Notes: generated from the letters alone by a model not told the origin. Shown: positions 25,799 through 35,647, numbered from the stretch's first letter. The stretch is DNA of 62,430 nt from Bryobacterales bacterium (GCA_020847045.1 JADLCT010000025.1:1-62430), one strand, 5' to 3'. Numbers and translations are program-made.

Positions 25799-26614
25799 CT
25801 ATCGCAGCGTGGCGCGCAGCCACTCCACCATTTTTGTTTTGTACGCCTGCCACTCGGGACGGCTCTCCCAGCGTCCGACGCCGTGCGGCGCGCCCTCGAC
25901 GGCGAACACCTCGCACCGGTTGCCCGCGGCCTTCAGCTTGTCGCACAGCACCGGCGACTGCTCGAACGGCACGGTGACGTCGTTGGTGCCGTGAATGAAC
26001 AGGAACGGCGGCAGGCCGCGCTTCACATAAGTAGTGGGCGAGGCTTCCTTTAATTTGGCCAGACCAGCCGCGTCGGGCTTGTCCACACCCAGGAACAGGC
26101 GAAGGCTTTTGCTTACCTCCTCGCGCCCGGTTTCGCGCCGGGCCAGATCGTGCGGTCCGTAGAAATCGACCACCGCCGCGACCCGCGTCGCTGGGGTGGG
26201 CCGCACGCCCACGAATGCCACCAAGTGGCCGCCGGCAGACTCGCCCATCAGGGCAATTCGCCGCTTGTCCACCTTGAACTCCTTGGCGTGGGCCTTCACC
26301 CAGCGCACGGCGGCCTCGACATCCTCCACCGCGGCCGGGTACGGATGTTGCGGCGCCAGACGGTAGTTGATGGTGAACCACGTGAACCCGGCATCGGTCA
26401 ACACCGGCAGCAGGGGCTTTTCATAGCTGCGCTTGGAACCGTTCTGCCAGCCGCCGCCATGAACGACGATGACCGTGGGGAAGGGGCCCTTGCCGCCGGG
26501 CACGGAGGCATCCAGAGTCAGTGGAACGCCGCCCGGACGCGCGAACTCGATGTCATTGCGCTCCTGCGCGGCGTGGGCCGCGCAGGCCAGCAGGGCCAGC
26601 AACAGATATCGCAT
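25799..26614 (-). CDS. Exported alpha/beta-hydrolase (esterase/lipase-like)
   Basis: 271 residues from ATG 26614, chosen for the signal peptide MRYLLLALLACAAHAAQERN. The oxyanion-hole motif HGGGW (IVVHGGGWQNGS) and nucleophile elbow GESAGG (ALMGESAGGHLVAF) are clear. The catalytic acid is probably the Asp in HGTNDVTVP and the histidine is in GAPHGVGRWESRP. This is the hormone-sensitive-lipase/BD-FAE-like group, acting on acetylated sugars or short acyl esters in the periplasm. No operon partner is visible. Confidence 0.9.
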   Translation of the reverse strand: MRYLLLALLACAAHAAQERNDIEFARPGGVPLTLDASVPGGKGPFPTVIVVHGGGWQNGSKRSYEKPLLPVLTDAGFTWFTINYRLAPQHPYPAAVEDVEAAVRWVKAHAKEFKVDKRRIALMGESAGGHLVAFVGVRPTPATRVAAVVDFYGPHDLARRETGREEVSKSLRLFLGVDKPDAAGLAKLKEASPTTYVKRGLPPFLFIHGTNDVTVPFEQSPVLCDKLKAAGNRCEVFAVEGAPHGVGRWESRPEWQAYKTKMVEWLRATLR

Positions 26615-26687
26615 CGCGCGGAGTCTATCACAGCGGCTGGAAGGGGGCCGGAGCGAACGAGCACGCCCGGCCCTCCGAACCCGAGTC

Positions 26688-28151
26688 TCAGGAAACCAGC
26701 GCTTCCAGCCGGTCGACGATCGTACGCAGGTTGCCCGACTGCGCCGCGATCTCCTCGCCCGCCGCCGCGTTCTCCTCCGCCGTGGCCGCTGTGCTTTGCA
26801 CCACCTGGTCGATCTGGCGAATCGCCGTGGTGATGTGTTCGATGCCCCGCGCCTCCTCGCGGCTGGCCACATTCACACCTTCCACCTCCCGCTTCACAGC
26901 CACCACGTTCTCGGTGATCGCGCGGAACGCCTCGGCCAGTCCGGCCAACCGGTCGGTGCCTTCGCTCGCGCTCTGCACCGATTTTTCGATCAGCTCGGTC
27001 GTGTCCCTGGCCGCCTGCGCGGAGCGCTGCGCCAGATTGCGCACCTCGTCGGCCACCACGGCGAAGCCCATGCCGGCGTCTCCGGCGCGTGCGGCCTCGA
27101 CGGCCGCATTCAAGGCGAGAATATTCGTCTGGAACGCGATGCTGTCAATCACCTTGATGATCTGCGCAATCTTGCCACTTTCGGCTTGAATCCGTTCCAT
27201 CGATTCGGTCATCTCCGAAAGCGCGCCATTGCCCTTGGTCACATGGCCCTCGGCTGCCGCCATCAAATCCGCGGCCGAACCGGCGCGAGTCAGGTTGTTC
27301 TGCGAAATCGCCGCGATCTCCTGCAGCGATGCCGAGGTCTCCTCCAGCGACGAGGCCTGCTCGCAGGTGCCTTGCGCCAGAGTCTGGCCGGAGTGCGCCA
27401 CATGGTTGGCCGCCGTCACCACCTGCTCGGAGGCCGCGTGCAGTTGCGCCGCCGCCTGCCGCACCACACCACTGAAGGTGCGGATAAACAGCATTGACAG
27501 GGTGATGATTCCAATCGTCAGCAGCGTGATGGTCCCCAATAGGAGGTTGGCCCACAGCGTGTGCCGCTCAACCGCCTCGGCCGTCCGGATGTCCAGCATG
27601 CGGTCAAACTCGGATACATAGCCGCCAATCCTCTTCTTCGTGTCGTGATAGGCCTGGTCGAACAGGACACGCCGCGCCATCTCCGGGTCCGGCGGCGCCT
27701 GCTTTGTGAATTGCCCGCCACCATCCGCATACAGGCCCTTGATTGCATTCATCGCCGTGGCTTCGGTGCCGGCCAGCGTGTTGGACAGATCCTCTCCCTG
27801 CTTCAACTTCTCAAATTCCATCGGCGTAAAGCCGAGCTCCTTCATTAACTGCTGCAAGGAAACCTTGCGCCCGTCCTCCCTTGCCTTTTCCCCGTTCCGG
27901 ACGGCGATGATATCCCAGTACATCTTTTCGAATGCCGCGTCGCCCGTCGCCACATAGCTGCGCGCCAGCCGGGTCAGGTCGTCCGAGCTCTGCCGCAGAT
28001 GCACGGCCAAAGCTCGCGAATCAAACCGGTTGTCCGTGCTCTGGCGCAACGCCCGTTGCACCTGAAACAGCGCCGCTACGGCGAGGGCGAGGACGATCAT
28101 GACTCCTATGGCCGTCCGGCTCAGAAGTCTGGTCTTTTGTTGAATAGTCAT
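26688..28151 (-). CDS. Methyl-accepting chemotaxis protein without HAMP domain
   Basis: 487 residues. One membrane segment near the N-terminus ([18 protein letters not shown]) and a second ([20 protein letters not shown]) enclose about 180 periplasmic residues with a helical-bundle look. The cytoplasmic coiled coil starts at once ([20 protein letters not shown]) without a recognisable 50-residue HAMP linker. The hairpin tip that contacts CheA/CheW is intact ([37 protein letters not shown]). No C-terminal NWETF-type receptor tail is present. No other che gene is in the window, so it must work with components elsewhere. A promoter lies just upstream. Confidence 0.93.
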   Translation of the reverse strand: MTIQQKTRLLSRTAIGVMIVLALAVAALFQVQRALRQSTDNRFDSRALAVHLRQSSDDLTRLARSYVATGDAAFEKMYWDIIAVRNGEKAREDGRKVSLQQLMKELGFTPMEFEKLKQGEDLSNTLAGTEATAMNAIKGLYADGGGQFTKQAPPDPEMARRVLFDQAYHDTKKRIGGYVSEFDRMLDIRTAEAVERHTLWANLLLGTITLLTIGIITLSMLFIRTFSGVVRQAAAQLHAASEQVVTAANHVAHSGQTLAQGTCEQASSLEETSASLQEIAAISQNNLTRAGSAADLMAAAEGHVTKGNGALSEMTESMERIQAESGKIAQIIKVIDSIAFQTNILALNAAVEAARAGDAGMGFAVVADEVRNLAQRSAQAARDTTELIEKSVQSASEGTDRLAGLAEAFRAITENVVAVKREVEGVNVASREEARGIEHITTAIRQIDQVVQSTAATAEENAAAGEEIAAQSGNLRTIVDRLEALVS

Positions 28152-28185
28152 TGTTCCGCCTATGGATGTGAGCAGAAGTGTCCGC

Positions 28186-28214
28186 TGTATAACTCATCGG
28201 ACCGTTTCACTCAA
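28186..28214 (-). promoter_or_regulatory. Predicted promoter of the chemoreceptor gene
   Basis: On the minus strand TTGAGT (28209-28214), a 17-base spacer and TATACA (28186-28191) lie about 35 bases before the start at 28151. Each box matches the sigma-70 consensus in 4 of 6 positions. Confidence 0.45.
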
Positions 28215-28260
28215 GCAAGGGTGAAAATGTGGCGCAGAGGGGCGGGCGCGCGCCGCGCCG

Positions 28261-28629
28261 TCAGGAACGGGCCAGGGCGTAGGCGAGCACAACCCAGGCG
28301 GCAATGAAACTCACCCCGCCGAGCGGCGTGATGGCCCCCAGCCAGCGCGCACCGGTTACGGCGAGCAGATAGAGGCTGCCGGAAAAGATGGCGATTCCGG
28401 CCAGCAGCAAAGCGCACACGGCCGCGGCCTGACCGGGCCGGATGGCGCCGAGCCGGGCCATCACCGGCACGGCGAGCAGACCAAGCGCGTGGACAAAGTG
28501 ATAGAAGACGGCCTTCTCGTAGATGCCCATCGCGTAGGCGTCGAGTTTGCCGCGCAGCCCGTGAGCGCCAAACGCCCCAAGCGCGACGGCCAGCGCCAGA
28601 GCGGCCGCGCCCGCGGCGCTCCACATCAT
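28261..28629 (-). CDS. DUF423 family small membrane protein
   Basis: 122 residues with four membrane segments. The typical start GAFGAHGLRGKLDAYAMGIY, then EKAVFYHFVHALGLLAVPVM, FSGSLYLLAVTG and LGAITPLGGVSFIAAW, is diagnostic of DUF423 (YgdD-like). The function is unknown. ATG 28629 is followed by a second Met codon that could also serve. No operon partner. Confidence 0.88.
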   Translation of the reverse strand: MMWSAAGAAALALAVALGAFGAHGLRGKLDAYAMGIYEKAVFYHFVHALGLLAVPVMARLGAIRPGQAAAVCALLLAGIAIFSGSLYLLAVTGARWLGAITPLGGVSFIAAWVVLAYALARS

Positions 28630-28758
28630 AAGCGGGCCCCGGCAGCGGGAAAGCGGGCGGCCCGCATGCAGATGGAGAAGCCGCGGAAAAGACGGTGCGA
28701 AGGCATGAACCTCTTCATCGTATTACACGGCGGCCCGCCGGGCGGTTAGGCCGGGCCG

Positions 28759-29523
28759 TTACGTAAGCGGGACGCGGTACACCTCGCCCGTTTCGGCCAC
28801 GGAGAACCAGATGTGGCCCGCGTGCACGGTCATGCCATGCGGAACAATCAGCAGATCGTCCACCAGAGGCTCGCGCAACGGCAGCATGAGCTGGCGCTGG
28901 ATGCCGCCCGTGCGGGGATCCATCCGGAAGAATGACCGGTAGATGGAATCCGTGCACCAGAGCGAGCCGCCGGGGTCCCATCCGATGCCGTGCGGACGAA
29001 CGCCCGGCGCGGGGAAACTACGCTTCACCTGGCCCGTGGCGGGGTCGGTGACATAGATCGTCATGGCCGGAGGCACGGCGATCCAGAGTTCGCCCGCGCG
29101 CCATTCCAGGCCGTGCGCGCCGGTGGGACGCGGGTGGGCGCCGCGCGGCGCCCAGTGGACGACGCCCGCGCCGGGGCAGGCGAACGACTGCAGCGCCTTG
29201 CCGGTCCGCGGGTCCGTGCGCACAATGCGCGAATCGTAGGTGGAGGCGATCCACAGGTGCTTGCCGTCGAAGGTGATGCCGGAGCCCTTGTCGGTTTCCG
29301 TGGGGAAGTCGCGCAGCACCTTGCCGGACCAGTCAAGCAGCGCCGCGTGATTATCGCCCTGATCGTACACCCACAAGCCTTCCGGGGTGGCCTGCAGGCC
29401 GTTGGGATTCTTGCCGGGCGTGGCGAACATGCGCTCGGCCCGGCCGGCGACCTGGGTGGGAAACCGCGAGGCGGCGAAGGAGGCCGAGGCCGCGGCGAGA
29501 AGGAAGGTACGGCGTGGCAGCAT
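28759..29523 (-). CDS. Exported beta-propeller (NHL/SMP-30-like) protein
   Basis: 254 residues with a Tat-type leader (MLPRRTFLLAAASASFAASR). Repeating strands of the form NPNGLQATPEGLWVYDQGDN, GSGITFDGKHLWIASTYDSR and RPHGIGWDPGGSLWCTDSIY indicate a six-bladed propeller of the NHL/SMP-30/lactonase type. The product probably acts in the periplasm; hydrolase activity is possible but no catalytic residue set can be asserted. It is divergent from the OPT transporter, 17 bases away. Confidence 0.8.
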   Translation of the reverse strand: MLPRRTFLLAAASASFAASRFPTQVAGRAERMFATPGKNPNGLQATPEGLWVYDQGDNHAALLDWSGKVLRDFPTETDKGSGITFDGKHLWIASTYDSRIVRTDPRTGKALQSFACPGAGVVHWAPRGAHPRPTGAHGLEWRAGELWIAVPPAMTIYVTDPATGQVKRSFPAPGVRPHGIGWDPGGSLWCTDSIYRSFFRMDPRTGGIQRQLMLPLREPLVDDLLIVPHGMTVHAGHIWFSVAETGEVYRVPLT

Positions 29524-29540
29524 GACGCTATCCTACCTCT

Positions 29541-31541
29541 ATGCCAAACGGCCCACAGGCCCCCGCGCCGCAGCCCCCGCCGGAGCCGGCCGAGCTCACC
29601 GTGAAAGCCGTTGGGCTGGGCATCTTCCTGGCCTTTGTCTTTGGCGCCGCCAACGCCTATCTGGGTATGCGCGCCGGACAAACCGTGGCCGCCACCATTC
29701 CGGCGGCGGTCATCGCGATGGCTCTGTTCCGTCTGCCCGCGTTTCGCGGAACGGTTCTCGAACAAAACATTGCGCGCACCGCGGCCAGTGTGGGCGAGGC
29801 GCTGGTGGCCGGGGCGATCTTCACGATTCCCGCTTTTCTGCTGGTGGATGTAGGCGGCGAGCGGCTGTGGAGCGGTCTGCGCCCGCACTTCTGGGAGGCG
29901 ACGCTCATTCTGCTGGCGGGCGGCCTGATCGGCGTGTTCTTCATCATCCTGCTGCGGCGGCCTCTGTGCGTGGACGCCGGGCTGCCGTGGCCGGAAAGCG
30001 TGGCCTGTGTGGAACTGGTGAAAGCGGGCGGCGAAGGCGCGGGCGCTTCGAAGCTGATCTTCGGCTCGATGGGCATTGGCGCGTTCATCCACTTTGCGCG
30101 GAGCGAGAAAGGACTGCACCTGCTGACGGAATACGTGGAGGGCTTCTGGGCCTTTCCGAAGTCGGTGATCCGGCACTTTGACTTCGACAAAAAGATCATC
30201 GGCGAGGTGACGCACGGCGGTGGCGTGCCGTGGTCCACTCCGGCGCTGTCGCCGGCGCTGATCGGCGTGGGCTATCTGATCGGTCCGGAACTGGCGTCGA
30301 TCAACGTGGCCGGCGGCATCATCGCCTGGTGGCTGCTGATTCCGCTGCTGCTGTTTTTTGATCCCGACCTGGCGCGGCGGCTGGGGGGCGAAGCCGCGGC
30401 GGGCACGGCCGTGCAGTCCTACACGCTGTGGTACAACGTGGTGCGTCCCATCGCGGTGGGGGCCATGCTGGTGGCGGCGGCGCACACGATGATCGGACTG
30501 CGCGGCTCCATCGCGGCCTCCGTGAAAGGCGCGCTGGCGGCTTCGGCGCGGGCGGCCGGCGGGCAGGCGCACCGCGTGGAGCGCACCGAACGCGATCTTC
30601 CCGCCAAGTGGGTTCTGGCCGCCTCGGGCGCGCTCATCGTGCTCATCACGGCGATGTACTTCCACTTCACGAACAGTTGGACGGCGGCGCTGGCGGCCGG
30701 ACTGTTGCTGACGTTGACGGGCTTCCTGCTGAGCGCCGTGGGCGGCTACCTGGTGGGTCTAGTGGGCAGTTCGAACCAGCCCGTGAGCGGGTTGACGCTG
30801 GCCGCGCTAGTGATCAGCGCTCTGCTGCTGCTGGCGTTGGGCGTAACGGGCAAGGCGGGCGTGGGCGCCGTGCTGGGCGTGGCGTCGGTGGTCTGCTGCG
30901 CCATCTGCGTGTCGGGCTCGTTGATTCAGGATCTCAAGGCCGGACAACTACTGGGCGGCACGCCGTGGAAGATGCAGGTGGTGGAGATCCTGGCCGTGGT
31001 GGTGCTGTCCTTTTTCCTGATCGCACCCATCGTGGCGCTGCACGAGGCCAATCTCGACACCGGAGGCATTGGCGGCCGCGCGCTGCCCGCGCCGCAGGCG
31101 GGACTGATGGCGCAACTCGCGGCCGGCATCATGGGCGGACAGATGGCCTGGGGACTGCTGGGAATTGGCGCGGCGTTCGGCGTGGCTCTGTTGCTATGCG
31201 GCGCGCGCGCGCCCATGCTGATCGCCGTCGGCATGTATCTGCCGTTTGACACGAGTTCGGCCATCTTCGCCGGGGGCGCGTTGCGCTGGCTGGCCGGCCG
31301 GATTGCGGCCTCACGCGAGGAAGCCGCGCGCAAAGCGGCCGAAGACCGGGGGACGTTGATGGCCAGCGGTCTCATCGCCGGCGACGCCGTCATGGGCATT
31401 CTGCTGGCCATGGCCTTTCTGGCTGGCGCGCCATCGCTGGCCGCCGAGAGCCTGGCGCCGGTGCGCGGCTGGCTCACCGTGGGCGTGTTCGCGGCGCTGG
31501 GCTGGCTCCTGGCCTGGCGCGTGCATAAGCGCGCGGCGTAG
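29541..31541 (+). CDS. OPT family oligopeptide transporter
   Basis: 666 residues and about 14 to 16 membrane segments, as expected for the OPT family. Starts MPNGPQAPAPQPPPEPAELT, then the diagnostic LAFVFGAANAYLGMRAGQTV with ATIPAAVIAMALFR, and LPWPESVACVELVKAG and HGGGVPWSTPALSPALIGVG later. OPT carriers import small peptides or metal-chelate complexes, usually by proton coupling. No gene for a peptidase or siderophore is adjacent, so the substrate is open. Confidence 0.92.
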   Translation: MPNGPQAPAPQPPPEPAELTVKAVGLGIFLAFVFGAANAYLGMRAGQTVAATIPAAVIAMALFRLPAFRGTVLEQNIARTAASVGEALVAGAIFTIPAFLLVDVGGERLWSGLRPHFWEATLILLAGGLIGVFFIILLRRPLCVDAGLPWPESVACVELVKAGGEGAGASKLIFGSMGIGAFIHFARSEKGLHLLTEYVEGFWAFPKSVIRHFDFDKKIIGEVTHGGGVPWSTPALSPALIGVGYLIGPELASINVAGGIIAWWLLIPLLLFFDPDLARRLGGEAAAGTAVQSYTLWYNVVRPIAVGAMLVAAAHTMIGLRGSIAASVKGALAASARAAGGQAHRVERTERDLPAKWVLAASGALIVLITAMYFHFTNSWTAALAAGLLLTLTGFLLSAVGGYLVGLVGSSNQPVSGLTLAALVISALLLLALGVTGKAGVGAVLGVASVVCCAICVSGSLIQDLKAGQLLGGTPWKMQVVEILAVVVLSFFLIAPIVALHEANLDTGGIGGRALPAPQAGLMAQLAAGIMGGQMAWGLLGIGAAFGVALLLCGARAPMLIAVGMYLPFDTSSAIFAGGALRWLAGRIAASREEAARKAAEDRGTLMASGLIAGDAVMGILLAMAFLAGAPSLAAESLAPVRGWLTVGVFAALGWLLAWRVHKRAA

Positions 31542-31550
31542 CGCGCAGGC

Positions 31551-32597
31551 TCACCGGCGGCGGAGTTCGGCGAGATAGACCGCCGTGATGGGCTTGCCGC
31601 CCTCGGATTCGTGCGAGGAGTAATAAGACAGCCAGCCGCGGTCCGCATCGAGCGCGACAAAACCGGGATAGGAGTTGTCGCCTCCGCTGGGCAACTCGAC
31701 GGCGTCCTCCAGCCGGTCTCCTTCGAGCCATGAGAGCACGCAGCGCGGACCTCCGGGCGTCTGTTTGCGTCCGCCCACCAGCCAGCGTCCGCCCCAGCGC
31801 GCCAGCATCGGGCCACCCACATAGCGGCCCAGGTCCGCGCGGCGCCAGGAAGTGAAGGGCGGCTGCGAACGCAACACCTGCGCGTTCCGGTTACCGCCGC
31901 TGCGCGCCACGGCGGTCAGCGCCCCGCGGCTGTCGATGAGAAACGCGGTTTCATCGCCAAAGGTCTCCTGGAACAGGCCGGCCGTGCGGAACACAAGGCC
32001 GTCCACGCTTTCGAGCAAGGCCGATTCGACCGCCTCGTCCTGCCCGGCGCGCGTGGTGGTTTCGATGAAGGCGCGTTTGCGCCGTCCGCAGAGATAGACC
32101 TTTCCCGCGTGGGAAGCCGCGCGCCAGATGTAATGGCCATAGGTGCCTTCCAGCATCCGCGGCCCCTCCCACGAGGCGCCATCGCGGCTCCAGGCGGCGT
32201 AGCCCAGGTGCTGGTTCATGTCGTAGCGCGCCGGCGTGGCGTCGCCGCAATACCATGTCCCGGTGTAGACGAAGAGCCTGTCCTGGAAGATGAGAAAGTG
32301 CGGGTCGCGCGTGTCGCGTTTGGGCACGGAGAAGCGGTGCACCTGCTTCCATTCGCCACCGTCGCGGCTGGCCAGCACGAGAATCGCCGAGGTGGGATGC
32401 ACCATGTGGCCGCCGGGACAGGTGCGGAAGGTGAGATAGTAAGTTCCCCGAAATCTGACTAAGTCGGTGAAGGCGTTGTGTTCGCCGTTGTGGAACAGCC
32501 GCCGCACGGAGGTCACTTCAATGGAGGGCGAGGCGGCGCGCAGCCCTCCCGCCAGCGCGGCGCCCGCCGCCCCGAGCCACTGCCGCCGTGTCCGCAT
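31551..32597 (-). CDS. Exported sialidase-like beta-propeller protein
   Basis: 348 residues with a Tat-type leader (MRTRRQWLGAAGAALAGGLR). The body shows strands typical of sialidase/neuraminidase-fold propellers: AFTDLVRFRGTYYLTFRTCP, ILVLASRDGGEWKQVHRF (an Asp-box-like SxDGGxxW), RDPHFLIFQDRLFVYTG and SWLEGDRLEDAVELPSGGDN. Catalytic sialidase residues could not be assigned. It may be an exo-acting glycosidase or a sugar-binding protein. It is 3 bases downstream of the next minus-strand gene and probably co-transcribed. Confidence 0.78.
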   Translation of the reverse strand: MRTRRQWLGAAGAALAGGLRAASPSIEVTSVRRLFHNGEHNAFTDLVRFRGTYYLTFRTCPGGHMVHPTSAILVLASRDGGEWKQVHRFSVPKRDTRDPHFLIFQDRLFVYTGTWYCGDATPARYDMNQHLGYAAWSRDGASWEGPRMLEGTYGHYIWRAASHAGKVYLCGRRKRAFIETTTRAGQDEAVESALLESVDGLVFRTAGLFQETFGDETAFLIDSRGALTAVARSGGNRNAQVLRSQPPFTSWRRADLGRYVGGPMLARWGGRWLVGGRKQTPGGPRCVLSWLEGDRLEDAVELPSGGDNSYPGFVALDADRGWLSYYSSHESEGGKPITAVYLAELRRR

Positions 32598-32600
32598 GGC

Positions 32601-34262
32601 TTACGCCTCGATCTCCAGAGTGTGGGAAAGGGGCGCGAAGCCCGTCAGGAAGACGGTGGGTCCGGGCAGACGTGGTTCAATGCCCCGCCCGGCCACGGCC
32701 TGATGCTCCGCCATTCCCGGACCAAAGCGCACCACGCCGCCTCCTGCCGAGTAAGTGGCAAAACCGGATTTGAGTAAGTGGCAGCCGTGCTCGCGCGGGT
32801 GCGGCTCCACTCCGGACAACTGCCCGCCGGGCCGGAGCGCCACCTCGATCATCACGGGCAGGTCCTTCGGCCCCTCGACGTCGAACCGCAACGTGAAGCC
32901 CTTGGCCGTTTCGGTCACCGTGGCGCGGTAGGACAGGTAGTTCATCTGCGTTTTGGCGCGCAGGCGGCGCTTGGCGCCCCACTCCTCCGTGCCCACGGAC
33001 TCGGCCGGATGCAGCGGCTGGTAATAGGGCGCCTCCATCGACTCTTCCAGAACCCACTGCGGACGGCCGTCCACGTCGCGCGCCCGCCAGCAACGCTGCG
33101 GCTGGAACTGCGCCTTGCCGAAGAACAGGCTGCCCAGCCGGACGGCTTCGATGACGGCCTTGCCGTTGCGAATGCCGAAAAAACGGCTGCGCCCGTCCAG
33201 CATCACGGTGGCGCTGCGCTCGCCGCGGCGCACGCGGCCCACCTGGATGAACGGCATTTCTTTCACATAGTCGGCGGGCACGGGCTTGGGCGCGGGCCCG
33301 GGTTGCTGCAACTCGGCATACTCCATCGTGTCGCCCAGCGAGGGCGGGAAACGCCGCGACAGCGTCTCATAGACGCCGTTGCCGTCACGCACGGCCATGT
33401 ACTTCAGCGACAACGAATAGCCGGCCATCGTGCCCGCCGTGTACAGATCCTGGCGCCGGGAAATGTCGGTGACCACCTCTTCGCCGGGGTGCAACAGATA
33501 GAGCATGGCGTCCAGGTTGCGGCGCACCGGCTCCAACAGTTCAGGCCGATTCAGCTTGGCCGCCAGAATGGTGAACGCGCGATTGGTGATGCCGTTGTAG
33601 CCCCCCGTGGACCGCTCCGTGTACTGGCCATCGCTGTCGATGTCGATGCCTTCGGCCAGCCATTCGCCGATGCGTTTGACATAGGAGGTGTCGGGATAGA
33701 GTTCGTGGATCTGCGCCAGCGCCGACGAGGCGACCCAGCGGTGGTTCGGCGTGTGGATGCCGCCCGTGGCCAGCGCGCGCCCGGAGCGGCGCAGCACCGG
33801 TTCGACGATCTTCTCCACCTCGCTCACGCCAAGGCGGCGGGCCAGCGCTCCGATTTGCCCCACGCCCCAGATCATGAACGCCGTGTCGGGCGGCGAATTG
33901 AAGTTGGTGATGAGCAGGTCGATGTTGCCTTCGGGCGAGGTATGCGCGTCCAGGTAGCCGCACACCAGTTTCATGCGCTCCAGCATGAGCGGAGATTTAT
34001 GGTGGCGCGAGCGCGGCAAAATGTAGCCCAGGCCGAAGGTGTGCAACGCGCCGCCGGTGGCCCCGCCATGCACGAGTCCGTCGGCGTCGGCGAAGCCGCC
34101 GTAAAAGCGGTGCCCCTTGGTTAGAATTTGCGCCTGCAGCCGGGTGTCGATGGCCTTGTCATGCGCCTCCACCATCTCCGCCGGAGGTTGCCAAGCGGAT
34201 ACGGCGTTTTGAGCCGGCAAAGCGCCGGCGGCCGCCGTGGCCAGCGCGGCGCGCCGTGTCAT
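32601..34262 (-). CDS. Exported protein with alpha/alpha-toroid and beta-sandwich look
   Basis: About 553 residues from ATG 34262, chosen because it starts a Tat-like leader (MTRRAALATAAAGALPAQNA); ATG 34274 and an upstream ATG are possible. The first 330 residues are helix-rich with repeated HTFGLGYILPRSRHHKSPLM, NFNSPPDTAFMIWGVGQIGA, NHRWVASSALAQIHELYPDT and GGYNGITNRAFTILAAKLNR. The rest is strand-rich (GRSRFFGIRNGKAVIEAVRL). This architecture recalls heparinase-like polysaccharide lyases and some glycoside hydrolases, but I recognise no catalytic set. It is upstream of the sialidase-like gene, so the two may act on one polysaccharide. Confidence 0.75.
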   Translation of the reverse strand: MTRRAALATAAAGALPAQNAVSAWQPPAEMVEAHDKAIDTRLQAQILTKGHRFYGGFADADGLVHGGATGGALHTFGLGYILPRSRHHKSPLMLERMKLVCGYLDAHTSPEGNIDLLITNFNSPPDTAFMIWGVGQIGALARRLGVSEVEKIVEPVLRRSGRALATGGIHTPNHRWVASSALAQIHELYPDTSYVKRIGEWLAEGIDIDSDGQYTERSTGGYNGITNRAFTILAAKLNRPELLEPVRRNLDAMLYLLHPGEEVVTDISRRQDLYTAGTMAGYSLSLKYMAVRDGNGVYETLSRRFPPSLGDTMEYAELQQPGPAPKPVPADYVKEMPFIQVGRVRRGERSATVMLDGRSRFFGIRNGKAVIEAVRLGSLFFGKAQFQPQRCWRARDVDGRPQWVLEESMEAPYYQPLHPAESVGTEEWGAKRRLRAKTQMNYLSYRATVTETAKGFTLRFDVEGPKDLPVMIEVALRPGGQLSGVEPHPREHGCHLLKSGFATYSAGGGVVRFGPGMAEHQAVAGRGIEPRLPGPTVFLTGFAPLSHTLEIEA

Positions 34263-34279
34263 GGAAGAAGTCATCCCCT

Positions 34280-35626
34280 CTAGCGTACCGGATTGGCTTC
34301 CTGTTCCTGCCGTTTGAACTCGCGGTGGATTTGCACGGCCACCAGCAGCCACACCACGACGAAGCAGGCGTTCAGCACGGCGAAGTTCTTCGTGGTCCAG
34401 GCCATGGCCGTGCCGGCGTAGACGACAGCCGCCTGCACCATGTCGCCGAAGCGCACAAAGAAGGTGTCGATGGCCGCCTTGGCCTTGTACTTGGCCTCGC
34501 GCGAGGTGTTCAGAAACAGGGCGTGCCGGACGGTGTTGTTCAAGGAGTAGTCGGTCGAATTTTCCAGGATCTTGGCCACGCGCACGATGCCGAGCACAGG
34601 CGCGAAGATCAGGAAGCCGTAGCCGCCCAGCGCGATCACGGGCAGCACGAACAGCGCCGCGCCGACGCCGGCGTACTTGAAGACGCGGGAGACGAGGAAG
34701 GTTTGGATCAGGAAGCCGCTCAGGTTCACCCAGCCGAAGAAGTCGCCGTAGAACTGGCCGATGAACGCGCCCCGCTGCGCCGCCGCGGCCTCACCGGCGC
34801 CAAAGCGCAGCACGGCCTGATCGGCCACGAAATCGCCCATCAGGAATTCGCCCGTCGTGTTCACCAGGTTCAGCAGCAGCACCAGAGTGGCGATCAGGCG
34901 CAGGTAGCGGTCGCTGAGCACAAGCTGGAAGCCGCCCGATTTGTTGAGAGGCTCCTCGGCCGCCCTGGCTTGCGCCGAGCCGCTGCGCCGCTGCTGACGC
35001 AGATGGCTCGCGTAGGTGAGCCCAGCGCAGGCGGCCAGAATCACGATGGTCAGCAGCATCAGTTGATGCGGCGTGAATGTCTTGAACAGCTCCTTGGCCG
35101 CGAGCGAGCCCAGCCAGGCGCCCAGCGAGGCGCCCACGCCGATGATGGGGAACAGGCGCTTTCCCTGCTCCTCGGTGTAGAGGTCGTTGGCGAAGGCCCA
35201 GAACTGCGCCACGACAAACATGTTGTAGACGCCGAGCCAAAGAAAGAAAGCAACGCCGATGTGGACGCCGGTCTGGCCCAGCAGGAAAAACACCGCCAGG
35301 TGCGCGGCGAAAAACAGCGTCGAGCCGGCGACGAGCGTCAACCGCCCGACGCGCGAACCAAACCAACTGTAGAGCGGAACCAGCAACAGCATGAGCGCGG
35401 CTTGACCGGCCGAGGCGTAGCTCTTCACCTCCGCGCCGGCTTCGCTTAGAATGAGCGCCTCGCGCACGGTCTTCAACACATAGTAGGAGCCGAGCAACAG
35501 GAAAACGTTGGCGGCCAGCAGAAGGGCTCCGGCGCCCTCGCCGTTTTCCACGCGCGAGAATGGTGACAGCAGACGGTCCAGCATCGACCTGGGCGGGGCG
35601 GGCAGTGTCTGGCTGGCTGCGCTCAT
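34280..35626 (-). CDS. ADP/ATP-carrier-type (NTP/NDP) transporter-like protein
   Basis: 448 residues and about 12 membrane segments. ANVFLLLGSYYVLKTVREAL, GKRLFPIIGVGASLGAWLGS and FGDMVQAAVVYAGTAMAW are the kind of segments seen in NTT/TlcA proteins of Rickettsia and Chlamydia and in their free-living bacterial relatives. It is shorter than parasite ATP/ADP translocases (about 500). In a free-living organism the substrate is not necessarily ATP/ADP. It lies 17 bases upstream of the toroid-protein gene on the same strand. Confidence 0.85.
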   Translation of the reverse strand: MSAASQTLPAPPRSMLDRLLSPFSRVENGEGAGALLLAANVFLLLGSYYVLKTVREALILSEAGAEVKSYASAGQAALMLLLVPLYSWFGSRVGRLTLVAGSTLFFAAHLAVFFLLGQTGVHIGVAFFLWLGVYNMFVVAQFWAFANDLYTEEQGKRLFPIIGVGASLGAWLGSLAAKELFKTFTPHQLMLLTIVILAACAGLTYASHLRQQRRSGSAQARAAEEPLNKSGGFQLVLSDRYLRLIATLVLLLNLVNTTGEFLMGDFVADQAVLRFGAGEAAAAQRGAFIGQFYGDFFGWVNLSGFLIQTFLVSRVFKYAGVGAALFVLPVIALGGYGFLIFAPVLGIVRVAKILENSTDYSLNNTVRHALFLNTSREAKYKAKAAIDTFFVRFGDMVQAAVVYAGTAMAWTTKNFAVLNACFVVVWLLVAVQIHREFKRQEQEANPVR

Positions 35627-35647
35627 GCGGTTTGGCGTGCGCTCCCG

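Noticed and set aside
28990..30665. Long frames on both strands between the propeller gene and the OPT transporter
   Set aside because: They overlap the two recognised genes entirely and encode Arg/Gly-rich sequence without known motifs.
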